A stretch of DNA of 64,000 nucleotides, from the NCBI GenBank assembly GCA_030949565.1, contig JAUZSK010000087.1, positions 1 through 64,000 on the forward strand, written 5' to 3'. A program made the translations under genes and the position numbers. The stretch comes from Enterobacterales bacterium. GTDB lineage: Bacteria; Pseudomonadota; Gammaproteobacteria; Enterobacterales; Kangiellaceae. Positions 20,629 through 30,541 of the stretch are shown one piece after another. Below the pieces are notes generated by a model, which ran no database searches, was not told where the DNA came from, and saw only the letters and a list, made by a program, of their open reading frames with translations. Numbering within the stretch: position 1 is the stretch's first letter; the number at the start of each line of letters is the position of its first letter.

Positions 20629-21982
20629 TTGAACCAAGCTAATCAACAGCAACCGCAGGGAGATAACAGTCGTTATCCTTATTGGCGCAATCGTATTATG
20701 TTTTCGATGCTTTCTGGTTACGCGGTTTTCTATTTTATTCGTAAAAACATGTCAGTTGCCAACCCACTGATCCGAGAAGAGTTTGGTATTGGTAAAGAAG
20801 AACTTGGTGCTGCTCTCGGGTTGACAGCATTTGCTTATGGTATATCTAAGTTTTTAAGTGGTTTTTTAGCGGATACTTTAAGTGCCCGATATATTATGTC
20901 AGCCGGCTTGTTGCTATCAGCAGTGGTTAGTTTTGGATTAGGTTTTACTACTGAAAGTATGAGTAGCTTTTTAGGTTTGAGTGTCACCAGTTTTATTGCC
21001 ATTTTTTGGGCAATCAATAATATTTTTCAAGGTATGGGGCAACCGCCCTGTAGTCGTCTTTTAACTCAATGGTTTAGCCCACGGGAAATTGGAAAGCAAT
21101 GGGGTATATGGAATATGTCGCACCATATTGGTGCTGCAGTCATTTTATCCGCTGGTGGTTGGCTTGTGGTGTATTTTGATACTTGGCGTGCGGTATTTTT
21201 TGCGCCGGCGGCATTTGCTTTTGTTTATGCCTTTTTCTTATTGAACCGTCTACGCGACAAACCGGAGGATGTTGGTTTTAAGTTCGATCGAAGAATATCA
21301 TGGGCTAGTTGAGCAACAAGATGGTGTAAATAATATAGGGGCAACTGAAACCAAGGAAACGGCTAAAGAAATATTTTTTAAATACATTGTCCCTAATAAA
21401 ATGATATGGATTGTTAGTGTCGCCAACTTATTTATCTATATTGTTCGCATTGGTATTTTGGACTGGGCGCCTAGTTTCTTAAAAGAAAGCCGTGGTTTGT
21501 CAATTTTAGAATCGAGTAACGCGACCGCAACCTTTGAGATAGCCGGTATAGTAGGGGCTATCGGAGCCGGTTGGCTATCGGATACAGTTTTTAAAGGCCG
21601 AAGGGGAAGGGTTTCCGTTTTGTTTATGTTGCTACTAGTTTTTGCTGTGTTAGCCATACTTTACGTACCTTCTAATAATGCCTATTTAATGGCAACCGCT
21701 TTGTTTGCTGTAGGCTTTTTTGTGCATGGGCCTATGCTGTTAGTCGCCGTTGCCGCGGCTGATTTCGCGACTAAAAAGGCGGCTGCAACGGCCGTGGGAC
21801 TAACCGGTTTATTTGGATACATTGGCGCTTTTTTTGCTAATTATGGCACCGGTGCAATTTCTGACCGCTGGGGTTGGGATTACGTTATCTATTTTTACTT
21901 GGGCTCAGCATTTATCGGAATGCTGCTGTTGCTATTAACATGGAACAGCCGTTCTCCTGTGTTGGATAATATTCATAAATAG
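20629..21982 (+). pseudogene. Organophosphate:phosphate antiporter family MFS transporter (GlpT/UhpT-like), frameshifted
   Basis: About 450 residues with 12 membrane segments when frames are joined. RNRIMFSMLSGYAVFYFIRK and MSVANPLIREEFGIGKEELG are typical of the GlpT/UhpT/PgtP group, as is FIAIFWAINNIFQGMGQPPC. The break is at T4 21276-21279: removing one T turns DVGFKFD into DVGLSSIEEYHGLVEQ, the expected loop after TM6. The start is TTG 20629 with AGGGGA five bases upstream. The group exchanges sugar or glycerol phosphates for phosphate. Between adenine deaminase and a purine permease, ribose 5-phosphate or a related pentose phosphate is an attractive but unproven substrate. Confidence 0.85.
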
Positions 21983-22060
21983 AACATTTTAACCTAGTTA
22001 ATGGTTGGGTAAAGCTTGGCGAATTAAATTATTCTTATAACTAATAAAAAGAGAAAAAGT

Positions 22061-23358
22061 ATGCTCGATAAATTTTTTAAACTAACCGAACACCAAACAA
22101 CGGTCAAAACAGAAGTTTTAGCCGGGATTACAACCTTTTTAACTATGGGTTACATCATTTTTGTAAACCCTGATATTTTATCCCAGGCTGGAATTGATAG
22201 GGATGCAGCCTTTGTAGCAACTTGTCTTGCGGCCGCTTTTGGTACGCTATTAATGGGGCTAGTGGCAAATTATCCCATCGCCTTAGCGCCCGGTATGGGA
22301 GTGAATGCATTTTTTACCTACACCGTAGTTTTAGGCAGCGGCTATTCATGGCAAATTGCTTTAGGAGCGGTTTTTCTTTCAGGAATTCTATTTTTAATTA
22401 TCAGTGTATTACCGATTAGAGAATGGGTGATTAACGCCATTCCACGCTCTCAAAAAATGGCAATTGCAGCAGGTATTGGATTATTTTTAGCAATTATTGC
22501 ATTAGAAAATATGAATTTGGTGGTCGATCATCCCGCAACACTGGTCACGCTAGGCGACATCAGCCAGCCTCAATTATTACTTTCTATTTTTTGTTTCTTT
22601 ATGATTGTGGCATTAGAAATTAGAAAAATTCCTGGCGCGATTATCATTAGTATTTTTACAACAACTTTGCTTGGGTCATGCTCGGTATTTCAAATGTTAG
22701 TGGCTTTGTTTCCATGCCTCCGGACTTATCACCCACATTTGCGCAACTCGATATTGCCGGAGCCTTTGATATTGCAATGATAGGCATTATTCTAGCCTTT
22801 CTTTTTGTACATATGTTTGATACTGCGGGAACTCTAGTCACCGTCGCTAATGCCGCAAAGCTACTAGACAAAGATGGTAAATTACCACGTTTAGGTAAAA
22901 CGCTATTAGCAGACAGCACTTCAATGCTTGCAGGTTCGGTAATTGGTACTTCACCTGTCACCAGTTTTATTGAAAGTACTGCAGGCGTCAATGCCGGTGG
23001 TAGAACTGGCCTAACCGCTGTCGTCGTTGCTATTTTATTTCTTGCAAGTTTATTTTTAGCACCCCTAGTTTCTTCAATTCCTAGCTACGCAACCTTTCCA
23101 GTGTTGCTATTTGTTGCAACCTTGATGATGAAAAACTTGACCCAGATTGACTGGGAAGATATGACTGAGTTTGTTCCTGCTGTGATTACAGTGGTTATTA
23201 TGCCGTTATCATACTCAATCGCTGATGGTATTGGATTTGGCTTGATTACCTACGCCATGCTAAAATTGCTTGCAGGGAAAATGAATAAGCAAAATATTTC
23301 AGTAGCAATTATCGCACTTATTTTTATTTTGAAATATGCTTTTTTAGGCGTGCACTGA
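22061..23358 (+). pseudogene. NCS2-family adenine/hypoxanthine permease, frameshifted
   Basis: Purine permease of the AzgA-like NCS2 branch, about 430 residues. The N-terminal block TEVLAGITTFLTMGYIIFVN, then ALAPGMGVNAFFTYTVV, is diagnostic, and the second half carries LFVHMFDTAGTLVTVANAA and GTSPVTSFIESTAGVNAGGR. The break is at GGG 22673-22675: one extra G joins TTTLLG to VMLGISNVSGFVSMPP. The frame is otherwise clean. It would import adenine, hypoxanthine or guanine with protons, directly feeding the adenine deaminase upstream. Confidence 0.9.
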
Positions 23359-23425
23359 TAACTCAAAATAAGCAAACAGTCTATTTTATTCATAAATACT
23401 AGAAACTTATAAAGGATAACAACAT

Positions 23426-24286
23426 ATGAACCAGTTAAAGTCTCTGATTGTCATAATTGTTCTGATGCTAGCGACCCAAACCGCTTATGCGGATGAATCA
23501 ACAAATTGCCAGTCTAGTATTGCTAACGCTAGTTATACCGGGCCTTATCTCGGCGTTGAAAATAATCTTTCTAACGCGGATTTTTACCGCGATTTAGTTT
23601 GTGCTAGTCGTTTTAAAAATAAAAAATATCCTAAAGGTTTTGTTACTATTTTTGGAAGTTCTCGTATCAGTGAGTCGAACCACTCGGCAAATAGTGTAAT
23701 TGATCATGCCAATGATCTATTGTATCAACAGATTTATGATTTGGCCTACAATTGGTCAAAACATTATGCTAAACAATATCCTATTTTGTCCGGAGCTGGC
23801 CCAGGTATCATGGAAGCAGCTAGCAGAGGCGCGACGAAAGCAGGCGGTCCTAGTATTGGTTACACCACCTATTATGGTCCTTCAAGAAATAAGAAAAATG
23901 GTGACGCTTCAAAAGCTTTTTGGCAATACCGACCTAAAAAAGGCAAAACTCAAAGCATTATTTCGGATGGTTTGATCTTTTCAAGCGTAGCAATAAGAGA
24001 AGGTTTTATGATCTCACACTCCGCAGCAATGGTATTTGCTCCAGGCGGTACAGGCACTGAATGGGAGATATATCAAACGATTGAACAAATGAAGAGCGGT
24101 CAACTAAAGCAGGTTCCTATTTATATAGTTGGCGACAAGAAAATCCATTGGCAAAGTTTATATAGTCGTTTGGATGATATGGTTTTACGCGGAACTATTA
24201 AACGCCATGAGGTGGAATCTTTATTTGTTCATGTAGACAACCCTAAAGATGTACTGAAATTATTAGTTAAAGATCTTAAGTTATAA
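23426..24286 (+). CDS. LOG-family phosphoribohydrolase-like protein with a signal peptide
   Basis: A 286-residue protein whose first 22 residues form a good Sec signal (KSLIVIIVLMLATQTAYA with AYA cleavage). The mature part is a Rossmann-type LOG domain with FVTIFGSSRISES, LSGAGPGIMEAASRGATKAG and the signature PGGTGTEWEIYQTIEQM. LOG enzymes cleave nucleoside 5'-monophosphates to base plus ribose 5-phosphate, and are normally cytosolic. Export is therefore unusual. It lies 67 bases after the purine permease gene. A periplasmic enzyme making adenine and ribose 5-phosphate would match the three genes before it. Two Cys (mature region, about residues 28 and 58) could form a disulfide, consistent with export. 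Activity is inferred from motifs only. Confidence 0.82.
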   Translation: MNQLKSLIVIIVLMLATQTAYADESTNCQSSIANASYTGPYLGVENNLSNADFYRDLVCASRFKNKKYPKGFVTIFGSSRISESNHSANSVIDHANDLLYQQIYDLAYNWSKHYAKQYPILSGAGPGIMEAASRGATKAGGPSIGYTTYYGPSRNKKNGDASKAFWQYRPKKGKTQSIISDGLIFSSVAIREGFMISHSAAMVFAPGGTGTEWEIYQTIEQMKSGQLKQVPIYIVGDKKIHWQSLYSRLDDMVLRGTIKRHEVESLFVHVDNPKDVLKLLVKDLKL

Positions 24287-24332
24287 ACCTTTAAGCTTGT
24301 TCCAAACTTGTAAGCGATGAATACATCGTTAC

Positions 24333-24370
24333 AAAAAAGAGTTGAATCCTGTAGGAAGCAACTCTTTTTT
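24333..24370. terminator. Bidirectional Rho-independent terminator
   Basis: AAAAAAGAGTTG (24333-24344) pairs with CAACTCTTTTTT (24359-24370), with T tracts usable on both strands. It lies between the convergent LOG and phosphoribosyltransferase genes. Confidence 0.88.
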
Positions 24371-24412
24371 ATCTAGTCAAAGTATTGTTTTATTCTAGAT
24401 CAAATGTCGAGT

Positions 24413-24949
24413 TCAGGCAGAATCCATTTTTTTACTATTCTTAATTTCCTCACTACTACAACCCACCAACTCATGCGGAAAAACTAGCCAGTCGTCAGTT
24501 TCTTCTAAATAGTAATCGGGTTTAAAACTGGTGACATTTTTATTCGGTTTATAGTAAACCGTAGCTACTTTTATAACTTCGGGAGTGTTACGACGACAAG
24601 TATGTCGTAACTCTCTTAACAGCGCTTCAATAGAACGACCGCTATCGAAAACATCATCAATAATTAACAGGCTATCTTCTGCATTGATATTGTTGACAAT
24701 ATATTCCAGACCATGGACATTAACTTCTTTTTGCTGCTGCATACCGACATAGCTACTCGTTCGGATTGAAATATGATCGGTCTTTACACCATAATAATCC
24801 ATCACTTCTTGTATGGCGATCCCAACGGGAGTACCGCCACGCCAAACTGCGATGATAAATTTAGGCTTAAATCCACTTTTGAGGATATCGATACCCAGTT
24901 GGAAGGACATATCCAACAGTGATTGAGCGCTGATATAGGTTTTTTCCAT
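24413..24949 (-). CDS. Purine phosphoribosyltransferase-like protein
   Basis: A type I PRTase of 178 residues with the PRPP-binding motif SLLIIDDVFDSGRSIEALL and an N-terminal FIIAVWRGGTPVGIAIQEVM loop. The C-terminal segment LEETDDWLVFPHEL resembles hypoxanthine- and xanthine-guanine-type enzymes, which place the purine near a Trp-Leu-Val-Phe-Pro segment. It would convert hypoxanthine or guanine plus PRPP to the nucleotide, the step after adenine deaminase. The exact base is not certain. It converges on the LOG gene across a shared terminator. Confidence 0.78.
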   Translation of the reverse strand: MEKTYISAQSLLDMSFQLGIDILKSGFKPKFIIAVWRGGTPVGIAIQEVMDYYGVKTDHISIRTSSYVGMQQQKEVNVHGLEYIVNNINAEDSLLIIDDVFDSGRSIEALLRELRHTCRRNTPEVIKVATVYYKPNKNVTSFKPDYYLEETDDWLVFPHELVGCSSEEIKNSKKMDSA

Positions 24950-25189
24950 AACTATAAAGACCTTAACTAATAAAGTAGTTATTATAAGACTTTTGTGCTG
25001 TTGGTGCTACTAATCGAAGTGATAAATCTAAGTTATGAATAGGGTAATTTGTCAGGCTTAAACCCTTCATGCATTTATTAGGTAATTAAGCTTAAAAATC
25101 GCTATAATAGGTGCTATCTTTAACGCCTACTAGGCTTGCTAAGTTAATTATTTAACAGCAACCCAATCAAATATTTGAGAGATTACTTA

Positions 25190-26407
25190 ATGCCACGAGT
25201 TATTGTTCTTGTCATGGACAGTCTAGGGATTGGTGCTACACCAGACGCTAATCTATTTGGTGATGAAGGCGCTAATACCTTTGGTCATATTGCCAATTGG
25301 TGCGCTGAGGGAAACCAGCACCCTGAGCGCAAGACGGGTTGCCTAGACATCCCAAACTTGCTAAAACTAGGTTTTGCTAAAGCTAATCAGCTAGCTAGTG
25401 GCGTATATCCTGCTGGTATACCGGTAAAGGAAAATATCATAGGAATGTATGCGGCTTGTAAGGAAATTTCAAGCGGTAAGGATACGCCATCAGGTCATTG
25501 GGAAATGATGGGCGTACCAGTAGAGTTTGAGTGGGGCTATTTTCCTATAACCATCCCTTGTTTTTCTGAAGAATTGGTCAGCAGTTTTATTGAAAAGGCT
25601 CAGCTAGAGGGTATTTTAGGTAATTGTCATGCTTCAGGTACGGAAATTATAGAAAAGCTAGGTATGAAACATATGCATAGCGATAAACCCATCTGTTATA
25701 CCTCCAGTGATTCGGTATTTCAGATCGCTGCCCACGAAGAAACTTTTGGTCTCGATAGGCTGTATGAAATATGTGAAATAGCTCGGGGATTAATGGATGA
25801 CATCAATGTCGGCAGGGTGATTGCCCGACCTTTTATAGGCACTAATGGTAATTTCAAACGAACAGGCAATCGTCGGGATTACACCACGCCGCCACCAGCC
25901 GCAACATTGTTAGACAAACTAAGTGACCTAGGGCGTGAAGTTTATTCGGTGGGGAAAATAGCCGATATTTTTGCCCATCGCGGTATTAGTCATAAGTTAA
26001 AAGCTAATGGTCATGATGCCTTATTTGATGCCACTTTAAGTGCTATGAATTCAGCTAATGATGGCAGTTTGATCTTTACAAATTTTGTGGAGTTTGATCA
26101 AAGTTTTGGTCATCGGCGAGATGTTGGGGGATATGCAGCCGCGATTGAAAGTTTTGATATAAGATTAGGAGCGTTAATGCAGCAGCTAGACTCTGAAGAT
26201 CTTATGGTTTTAACCGCAGATCATGGCTGTGATCCGACTTGGCCGGGAAATGACCATACACGAGAGCATGTACCATTTATAGCCTATAGCAGAGAAGGTT
26301 TACCTATCACCAATGCTGGGATCAGAGAAAGTTTTTGCGATATTGGCCAGACTATAGCGAAATTTTTGCAGATTGCACCGATTGAAAGGGGACAATCTGC
26401 ATTTTAA
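25190..26407 (+). CDS. deoB: Phosphopentomutase
   Basis: Converts (deoxy)ribose 1-phosphate to the 5-phosphate, linking nucleoside phosphorolysis to DeoC. The protein has 405 residues with the alkaline-phosphatase fold metal motifs: VIVLVMDSLGIGATPDA at the start, GKDTPSGHWEMMG, NFVEFDQSFGHRRD and TADHGCDPTWPGNDHTREH. ATG 25190 is used, with GAGAG 8 bases upstream, rather than the TTG 15 bases earlier. It stands apart from deoA/deoC, which lie 11 kb downstream on the other strand. Confidence 0.97.
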   Translation: MPRVIVLVMDSLGIGATPDANLFGDEGANTFGHIANWCAEGNQHPERKTGCLDIPNLLKLGFAKANQLASGVYPAGIPVKENIIGMYAACKEISSGKDTPSGHWEMMGVPVEFEWGYFPITIPCFSEELVSSFIEKAQLEGILGNCHASGTEIIEKLGMKHMHSDKPICYTSSDSVFQIAAHEETFGLDRLYEICEIARGLMDDINVGRVIARPFIGTNGNFKRTGNRRDYTTPPPAATLLDKLSDLGREVYSVGKIADIFAHRGISHKLKANGHDALFDATLSAMNSANDGSLIFTNFVEFDQSFGHRRDVGGYAAAIESFDIRLGALMQQLDSEDLMVLTADHGCDPTWPGNDHTREHVPFIAYSREGLPITNAGIRESFCDIGQTIAKFLQIAPIERGQSAF

Positions 26408-26470
26408 TATCTTTAGCAAAAACAGGGCTGCTAGCACTAACAAAAATAAAATGAGAGTCTTTTATTATAG

Positions 26471-27102
26471 CTATTTAGTCCCAAAAATTTTGTCGCCTGC
26501 ATCACCGAGACCCGGCACAATGTATCCTTTTTCATTAAGATGATCATCAATACTGGCAGTATAGATATCAACGTCAGGATGCTCGTCCTGGATCCTTTTG
26601 ATACCTTCTGGCGCGGCTACAAGAATCAAGGCTCGTATATCTTTACAACCAGCGTCTTTGATGAGCTGGATTGTTGCTGCCATTGAACCACCGGTTGCAA
26701 GCATAGGGTCGATAATCAATGCCATTCGGCTTTCAATTTTACCGGTTAGCTTTTCAAAATAACTGACGGGTTCTAGGGTTTCTTCATCGCGGTAAAGACC
26801 CAACTACGCTGATTTTTGGCGCTAGGCATGAGTTCTAACACGCCATCCAGCATGCCGATGCCGGCTCTTAAAATAGGTACGACTGTGGCTTTTTTGCCTT
26901 TAATCTGTTGTCCGGTGATGATTGTACCTTCCCAACCTGTTAATGAATAGTCCTCAACTTCAAGATCTTTGGTTGCTTCATAGGTCAGTAAACTGCCAAC
27001 TTCCGCTGCGAGCTGTCTAAAGCTTCGGGTACTTCGATCTTGCTGTCGCATTAAACTCAGTTTATGTTGCACTAGTGGATGCTTAATTTCAAAAACGGCC
27101 AT
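26471..27102 (-). pseudogene. upp: Uracil phosphoribosyltransferase, frameshifted twice
   Basis: Uracil + PRPP to UMP; about 209 residues when repaired. The N-terminal half contains [20 protein letters not shown] and [20 protein letters not shown]. The second half contains [18 protein letters not shown], the PRPP loop [18 protein letters not shown] and [18 protein letters not shown]. Between them two single-base insertions, in the T5 run 26813-26817 and CCC 26799-26801 (plus-strand view), disrupt the segment that would read PSAKISVVGLYRDEE. No other damage is seen, so the gene is probably intact in the organism. Confidence 0.92.
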
Positions 27103-27234
27103 ATTTTATTCCTTTTTAATCATATTTTGGTGGAACTTTACTCAATAATCTAATATCAGATAAAGAGTAATGGTTACTAATTTAAATAAAACCAATTTGC
27201 AAAATAGACCTTCGCTAATTGCATTGTTGATTTT

Positions 27235-28096
27235 TTAATCGCTCCAGTCGCTTCTGGAAAAGCCGCTGGCGATAAATCTTTCAAAATGGATTTTAGCCTT
27301 ATCAGAGGTCTCAATTTCGAGCTGACTAATGCTTTTATCGACTCGAGTATAGTGAAATAATCTTAACTCGGACTTTCAGAATCACGCCATTCTTGTAGCC
27401 ATTTGGTCAACATTCTTTTGGCTATCATCAACAAAATAAATAACAGAGTAAGATTTTTGTAACTTATCTAGTAAAGATTTAAGCACTTTTCCCTTGTTTA
27501 ACCCCGATGACATAGCGATGCCTTTTTCGTAGGTAACCTTGGCTGTGCGATGACCATCATTGAGCATAAAATGCAGAACATTATCGGCTTTCATCAGGTG
27601 TTTATCCTTAATTGAAAGATTATTCTTGCTTAGTTCTCTTTCTGTTGGCGCTCGGTAGATAGTAGTTCTAGCCGTTAGATAGAGTAGGTCATAGGTTTTG
27701 AGTTGTTGCACAATATTCGCAGTATCAACTTGGGTCGGGTGAGTCATACCCATTTCAAAAAAGAGTCCCTAAAATATTAAATATACAAGTGTATTTTTGT
27801 GAATCATGAATCTTAATGGGTTCGGCTTCTGGGGAAAATACTGAGCGGCCTCGTTGCCAATTATACCATTTACCACTCCCAACAAAATTCTGTGAATCGA
27901 GTAGAGTATCATCAATATCAAATATAACTAGTATTTTATTGGGCGGGATTTCTTCTTTGGCGATTTGTTGAACCACCTGATTTAAATCATTAACCTTTTG
28001 GAATACTTGCGTTTTGGCATTGAGTTCAAAGTTAAAAAATGAACAAGCGAGTAATAGATTAATAAAGGCTAGCTTAATTAAGATTTTCATTTTCAT
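27235..28096 (-). pseudogene. Exported HAD-type phosphatase-like protein (DUF2608), frameshifted
   Basis: A signal peptide (KLAFINLLLACSFFNFELNA) precedes a HAD-fold domain: KILVIFDIDDTLLDSQNF (nucleophile and acid/base Asp), LLYLTART (motif II), a Lys-containing GLNKGKVLKSLLDKL and SVIYFVDDSQKNV (motif IV). After two further probable indels near 27376-27400 the C terminus continues LFHYTRVDKSISQLEIETSD and stops at 27235. Another indel is at A6 27757-27762, joining ILGTLF to EMGMTHPTQ. It starts directly at the stop codon of the nuclease gene. Likely a periplasmic phosphomonoesterase in the nucleic-acid breakdown operon; the substrate is inferred from context. Confidence 0.75.
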
Positions 28097-28869
28097 TTAC
28101 TTATCAGAGAAAAGAGTGTCTAAGTAGACAGCCATACGGATACCGGCTTGTTTTAGTCTTTTTTTAACAATCGGCAAATTATCATAGTTATAGCGATAGC
28201 CCACTTGCTTTTTATTGGGGTAAATCTGCTCTCTAATTTTTTTACTTTCATTCGCCCAGACTAGAGGATCTGTTGTGTTCCATGTCTTTTGTTATTCGTT
28301 GTAATTTGACGGTTTAGCCAGTCTGCCCACTCCGTAAAGCTAAGCTTCTTAGAATCAATCATCTCGCTATCCCAAATTCGATGAAGATTGCTCGATTTGC
28401 GAAAAAATTTAATTTTAATGTCGTTACCGCCACGGTCATCGCCTCGGCCCACATGCAATGGTTGGTGTAAATCACCAATAATATGAATGATAAAATACAA
28501 GGCGATTCGCCTATCCTTGATGGAGGCCTTTTTATCTTTGACCAGCATAGTAAAATGATTTAAAGCGGTTATCGCATCACCTTGAGTAGGAGCACCCATT
28601 TGTTTATAGCTTTTTCCATTAGGGATAGTCATATAGTGATAAGGGTTTGCGGTTTTTTGCCAGAACTTGGATGGATTTGAGCGCATTTCATCAACATAGG
28701 TTGAAGCTTCTGCGAGAGACTGATTGCCTAGAATTTTATCGATTTCGCTGCGGGTGGTTTGTTTAATATTGAGTTCGGCTATGGCGCCGGTAATTCGATG
28801 TCCAGTTTGACCAAAAGAAAAGGCCGAGGGGCTAAGTGCCAACAGTAAAAGTAGACTTACAATTCTCAT
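28097..28869 (-). pseudogene. S1/P1-type nuclease, exported, frameshifted once
   Basis: Zinc-dependent single-strand nuclease/3'-nucleotidase family, about 257 residues with signal peptide (SLLLLLALSPSAFS). Zinc-site residues are visible in FGQTGHRITGAIAE, ANPYHYMTIPNG, IIHIIGDLHQPLHVG, DDRGGNDIKI and NLHRIWDSEMI. The usual mature N-terminal Trp is replaced by Phe-Gly. A missing base in T4 28287-28290 breaks the frame; repaired it reads NNKKTWNTTDPLVWANESKK and continues to YLDTLFSDK. Its start overlaps the PhoD stop by one base (TAATG), so the genes are translationally coupled. Confidence 0.88.
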
Positions 28870-29934
28870 TATTTAATCTCCATTTTTGCGCTGAGTCGTT
28901 GCTTGCCTTCGGAATCATAAATGGCTGCAGTAAGGTCAATTTTATTATCCAGGCTTTGAATATTTATCATGCCATAATTTAAATCGTTAATAGCTTCACC
29001 AACACGATGGTTATTAATTGAAGCAGGGTAGGTTCTTACGGCTAAACCGCTACTGGTCATTTCAAGTATTCTTGTATTTTTGTAAGTAATTTCGGAAATC
29101 TCGGCGCGATGCACATCACCACTTAAAATGATGAGGTTGTTATCTGTTTTGTCGGCAATTAAGTCCAAAAGTTTTGTTCGTTGTTTCGGAAAATTAGCCC
29201 AAATTTCCCAACCTGAATATTGATTAAGCACCTGAATGCTAGAAACTAGGATAATTAAATCAGCTTTTTGTGATAGCTGTTGATCTAGCCATTGCCACTG
29301 TTGCTCACCTAAAATGGTGGCATTTTGATCAAAAACAGGCTGATAGGGCCCGAGATTAAGTGTTTTACGTTGGTCTTTTGTAAGATAGCTGTAAACCAAC
29401 TGGTCGCGGTACCAACGTGTATCAAGAATAATAATATGGATGCGTTTTTTTTTGTAATCCAATCCATCGAGATTGAAACACACCAATATCACCCTCTTTG
29501 ATAGCTTGAACTTCTGGATACTGAAAAAATGCTTTAAAAGCTTTTTTAGCCGCATATTTACCACTGAACTCTTTTCCGCCGTCGCCATCACCATAATCAT
29601 GGTCATCCCAGGTCGCCATAAGCGGGACCTGCTGAGTAAAGTTTTGATATTCTGGTATAGCGGCTAGTTTGTCGTAGGCCAGTTGCATTTTAACAGGGTC
29701 ACTTGAGTCAATATAGACGTTGTCGCCCATAGATATAAAAAGCGAAGGCTTATGCGCTAGTATTGTACTCCAAATGGGCTGAGCCTTGTTCTGGTTAGCA
29801 CAGGAACCAAAACCAATCTTTAAAGCATGCTGATTATTGGCTGCAACGGACGAGCCTAAGCCTAAAAAGATAAAATAGCTAAGGTTCAATAAAAAGATAA
29901 GAATGAACGACTTGTTTGGACGTTTTATAGCCAT
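28869..29934 (-). pseudogene. PhoD-like alkaline phosphatase/phosphodiesterase, frameshifted once
   Basis: Exported metallophosphoesterase of the PhoD family, about 355 residues. A hydrophobic leader (ILIFLLNLSYFIFLGLGSSV) is followed by LKIGFGSCANQNKAQPIW, LFISMGDNVYID, VPLMATWDDHDYGDGDGG and later LIILSGDVHRAEISEI, the metal and catalytic signatures. The break is at about 29466-29474; dropping one base joins KEGDIGVFQS to DGLDYKKKRIHIIILDTRWY. First gene of a three-gene leftward operon with the nuclease and HAD phosphatase. Together these would release phosphate and nucleosides from nucleic acids or phosphodiesters. Confidence 0.88.
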
Positions 29935-30541
29935 AATTTAAGGTCTTTCCCATGCAATTGGTTAGTGTCCCATATTGACTTAATCAATGGCTATTGGCAA
30001 TAAAAAAATATGAAATTAATGTGAACAGTATTCGATGGTTCAATTGACAGATAAATTTTAGGGTTAATGGGGTTGAAGCTCATTATTTTGATTAGGTTAA
30101 TACCAGGAAAGTAAAAAATCGTTAGAATTATAGTAATATAGCCTAGAATATCAACGTGTTAGCTGTATCAGTTAAAGTTGGGTCGATATAACTAATCGTG
30201 TCAACGGCTATATTTGCTTGTAGTCAGCACAGCGTTAACCTCTTGGTTAACCAAATTTGATGCGATCTAAACCAAATAAAATCACCCAATTAAGCTTTAA
30301 TATTCAATTGTTTGACTAGTGGCGTTAAATAATGTCATTTAAATGTAATATTTTTCTAATAATATCAATTTAGTTATGTAATAATATGCCGGTTACACAA
30401 CAACCTAATGCCCTCAACTGAATACTAGTGCGGGGCGGTAAAATAATAATTTGCGTGTAGGAAAAAGATGGTCGTCGGCAGTATGTTTTTATCGAACATC
30501 CAACTTTTATATTAAATGACAATCCATATAGGGGATCTAAG
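29935..30541. other. Divergent regulatory region between phoD operon and Oar-type receptor
   Basis: About 600 AT-rich bases with no convincing gene. It must carry both promoters. The most distinct element is the perfect palindrome at 30234-30251 (own entry). A short TTGACTTAATCAA inverted repeat lies near 29975, close to phoD. I saw no clear pho-box. Confidence 0.5.
30234..30251. promoter_or_regulatory. Perfect 18-base palindrome, candidate operator
   Basis: GTTAACCTCTTGGTTAAC has two 7-base arms and a 4-base centre, about 290 bases before the receptor start. It shares the arm pattern TTRACC-N4-GGTYAA with the sites near deoA, nupC and cdd, so it may bind the same regulator. Confidence 0.4.
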
